The translations under genes were made by a program, and so were the position numbers. The notes under the pieces were generated by a model. That model ran no database searches. It had not been told where the DNA came from and was given only the letters and a program-made list of their open reading frames with translations. A stretch of 5,202 bases of DNA from JBOGWA01 sp050693155 (GTDB lineage Bacteria; Actinomycetota; UBA4738; CALAEC01), in the NCBI GenBank assembly GCA_050693155.1, contig JBOGWA010000134.1:1-5202 (forward strand), written 5' to 3'. This document shows positions 4,577-5,202 of this stretch, in pieces (within the stretch, counting starts at the first letter, position 1; the number at the start of each line of letters is the position of its first letter).

Positions 4577-4607
4577 CGCGATCGACTTTTCCCGAGCGGA
4601 GGTGGTC

Positions 4608-5202
4608 ATGCCAACGAGGGCGAAAGCGAGTGCCGCAGGCAGGCGCACGAAGCCGGGCGCAGCGCGTTCGGTCCGGGCCAAGGGGGGAGCCAGGGGCCGA
4701 AGGAACAGCATCGAGGCCGAGGGCCTCGTCCGGGTCTTCAAGGGCGACATCCGTGCGGTCGACGGAATCGACCTGCGGGTCGAGCCCGGTCAGATCTATG
4801 GCTTCCTCGGTCCGAACGGCGCGGGGAAGTCGACCACCGTTCACATGCTGACGACGCTTCTTCCCCCGACCGAGGGGCGCGCGTCGGTGGCCGGCTTCGA
4901 CGTTCTGCGGCAGGCGGACAAGGTGCGGGCGGTCACGGGCGCAGCGCTCCAGGAGGTCGCTCTCGACGCGCACCTCACCGGCCGCGAGCACATGCGGCTG
5001 CAAGCCGCGCTGCACGGGATCCCGCGCGCCGAATGGGACCGGCGGGGTCAGGAGCTGCTCGACCGGATCGGTCTTGCCGACGCCGCCGACCGGAAGGTCG
5101 GAGGCTACTCGGGCGGGATGAAGCGCCGGCTCGACCTGGCGCTCGCGCTCGTGCACAACCCGGAGGTTCTCTTCCTCGACGAGCCGACGACCGGGCTCGA
5201 CC
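4608..5202 (+). CDS. DrrA-like ABC exporter ATPase, 3' end outside window
   Basis: The start ATG is supported by GGAGGT at 4598-4603, 4 nt upstream. The 198 visible residues include Walker A GPNGAGKST (Lys74), a Q-loop glutamine (Gln115 in AALQEVALD), the signature YSGGMKRRLDLALAL (167-181), Walker B VLFLDEP (187-193) and the D-loop TTGLD. Only the H-loop and C-terminal domain are missing, beyond the window. The YGFLGPNGAGKSTT...ML...P..G style and YSGGMKRRLD signature are those of DrrA/CcmA-type ATPases, which pair with an integral membrane permease to export drugs or lipids; the permease gene is expected just downstream. An unusual tail of about 33 residues precedes the domain: 11 Lys/Arg, no acidic residues, rich in Ala and Gly. 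It is divergent from and probably controlled by the MarR regulator. Substrate unknown. Confidence 0.93.
   Translation, partial: MPTRAKASAAGRRTKPGAARSVRAKGGARGRRNSIEAEGLVRVFKGDIRAVDGIDLRVEPGQIYGFLGPNGAGKSTTVHMLTTLLPPTEGRASVAGFDVLRQADKVRAVTGAALQEVALDAHLTGREHMRLQAALHGIPRAEWDRRGQELLDRIGLADAADRKVGGYSGGMKRRLDLALALVHNPEVLFLDEPTTGLD

Noticed and set aside
4557..5156. 199-codon open frame on the - strand opposite the ABC gene
   Set aside because: The + strand carries all the ABC ATPase motifs in order with a promoter and Shine-Dalgarno. The opposite frame is low-complexity Arg/Pro/Val-rich sequence without motifs.
1..5202. CRISPR array, insertion sequence or integrase attachment site
   Set aside because: I saw no regularly spaced direct repeats, transposase or integrase motifs, or paired terminal repeats.

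Overview
This is a high-GC bacterial window (G/C-rich third codon positions, many GTG/TTG starts, 4-bp GTGA gene overlaps). The style fits Actinomycetota or a related deep-branching high-GC lineage, probably an environmental genome. That placement is inferred from sequence style and protein flavour only, because no rRNA or marker tree is available here.

Left arm, + strand (1-2208). The window opens inside a gene for an LVIVD-type beta-propeller protein. It overlaps by 4 bp a small two-helix membrane protein carrying a D-S-K-A-G motif. A 44-residue acidic, proline-rich microprotein follows in the same frame, 9 nt after the stop. Next come a five-cysteine zinc-ribbon protein and a type II toxin-antitoxin pair: a ribbon-helix-helix antitoxin and a MazF/PemK RNase, overlapping by GTGA. 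A near-perfect AT-rich 18-bp palindrome sits just before the antitoxin start and is the obvious autoregulatory operator. This arm looks like an accessory region.

Middle (2209-2358). About 150 bp separate the toxin gene from the convergent sigma-factor gene. It holds no intact gene, but a stretch with a strong coding signature looks like the degraded 3' end of a lost gene.

Right arm, - strand (2359-4522). Reading leftwards there is a MarR-family regulator, then a CspA-type cold-shock protein with a long structured leader, then a strong hairpin terminator, then a primary-type sigma-70 factor with an unusually long insertion between regions 1.2 and 2. These are core regulatory genes.

Right edge, + strand (4608-5202). 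A DrrA-like ABC exporter ATPase with an unusual basic N-terminal tail runs off the window. It is divergent from the MarR gene. The 85-bp space between them holds a near-consensus promoter for the ABC gene, an apparently leaderless promoter for marR, and two overlapping inverted repeats on the -35 boxes. The arrangement suggests that the MarR protein represses both itself and the exporter.

I found no CRISPR array, rRNA, tRNA or insertion sequence. The most interesting items are the small membrane-protein/microprotein pair, the compact divergent MarR/ABC control region, the csp leader and csp-sigma terminator arrangement, and the gene remnant before the sigma gene.
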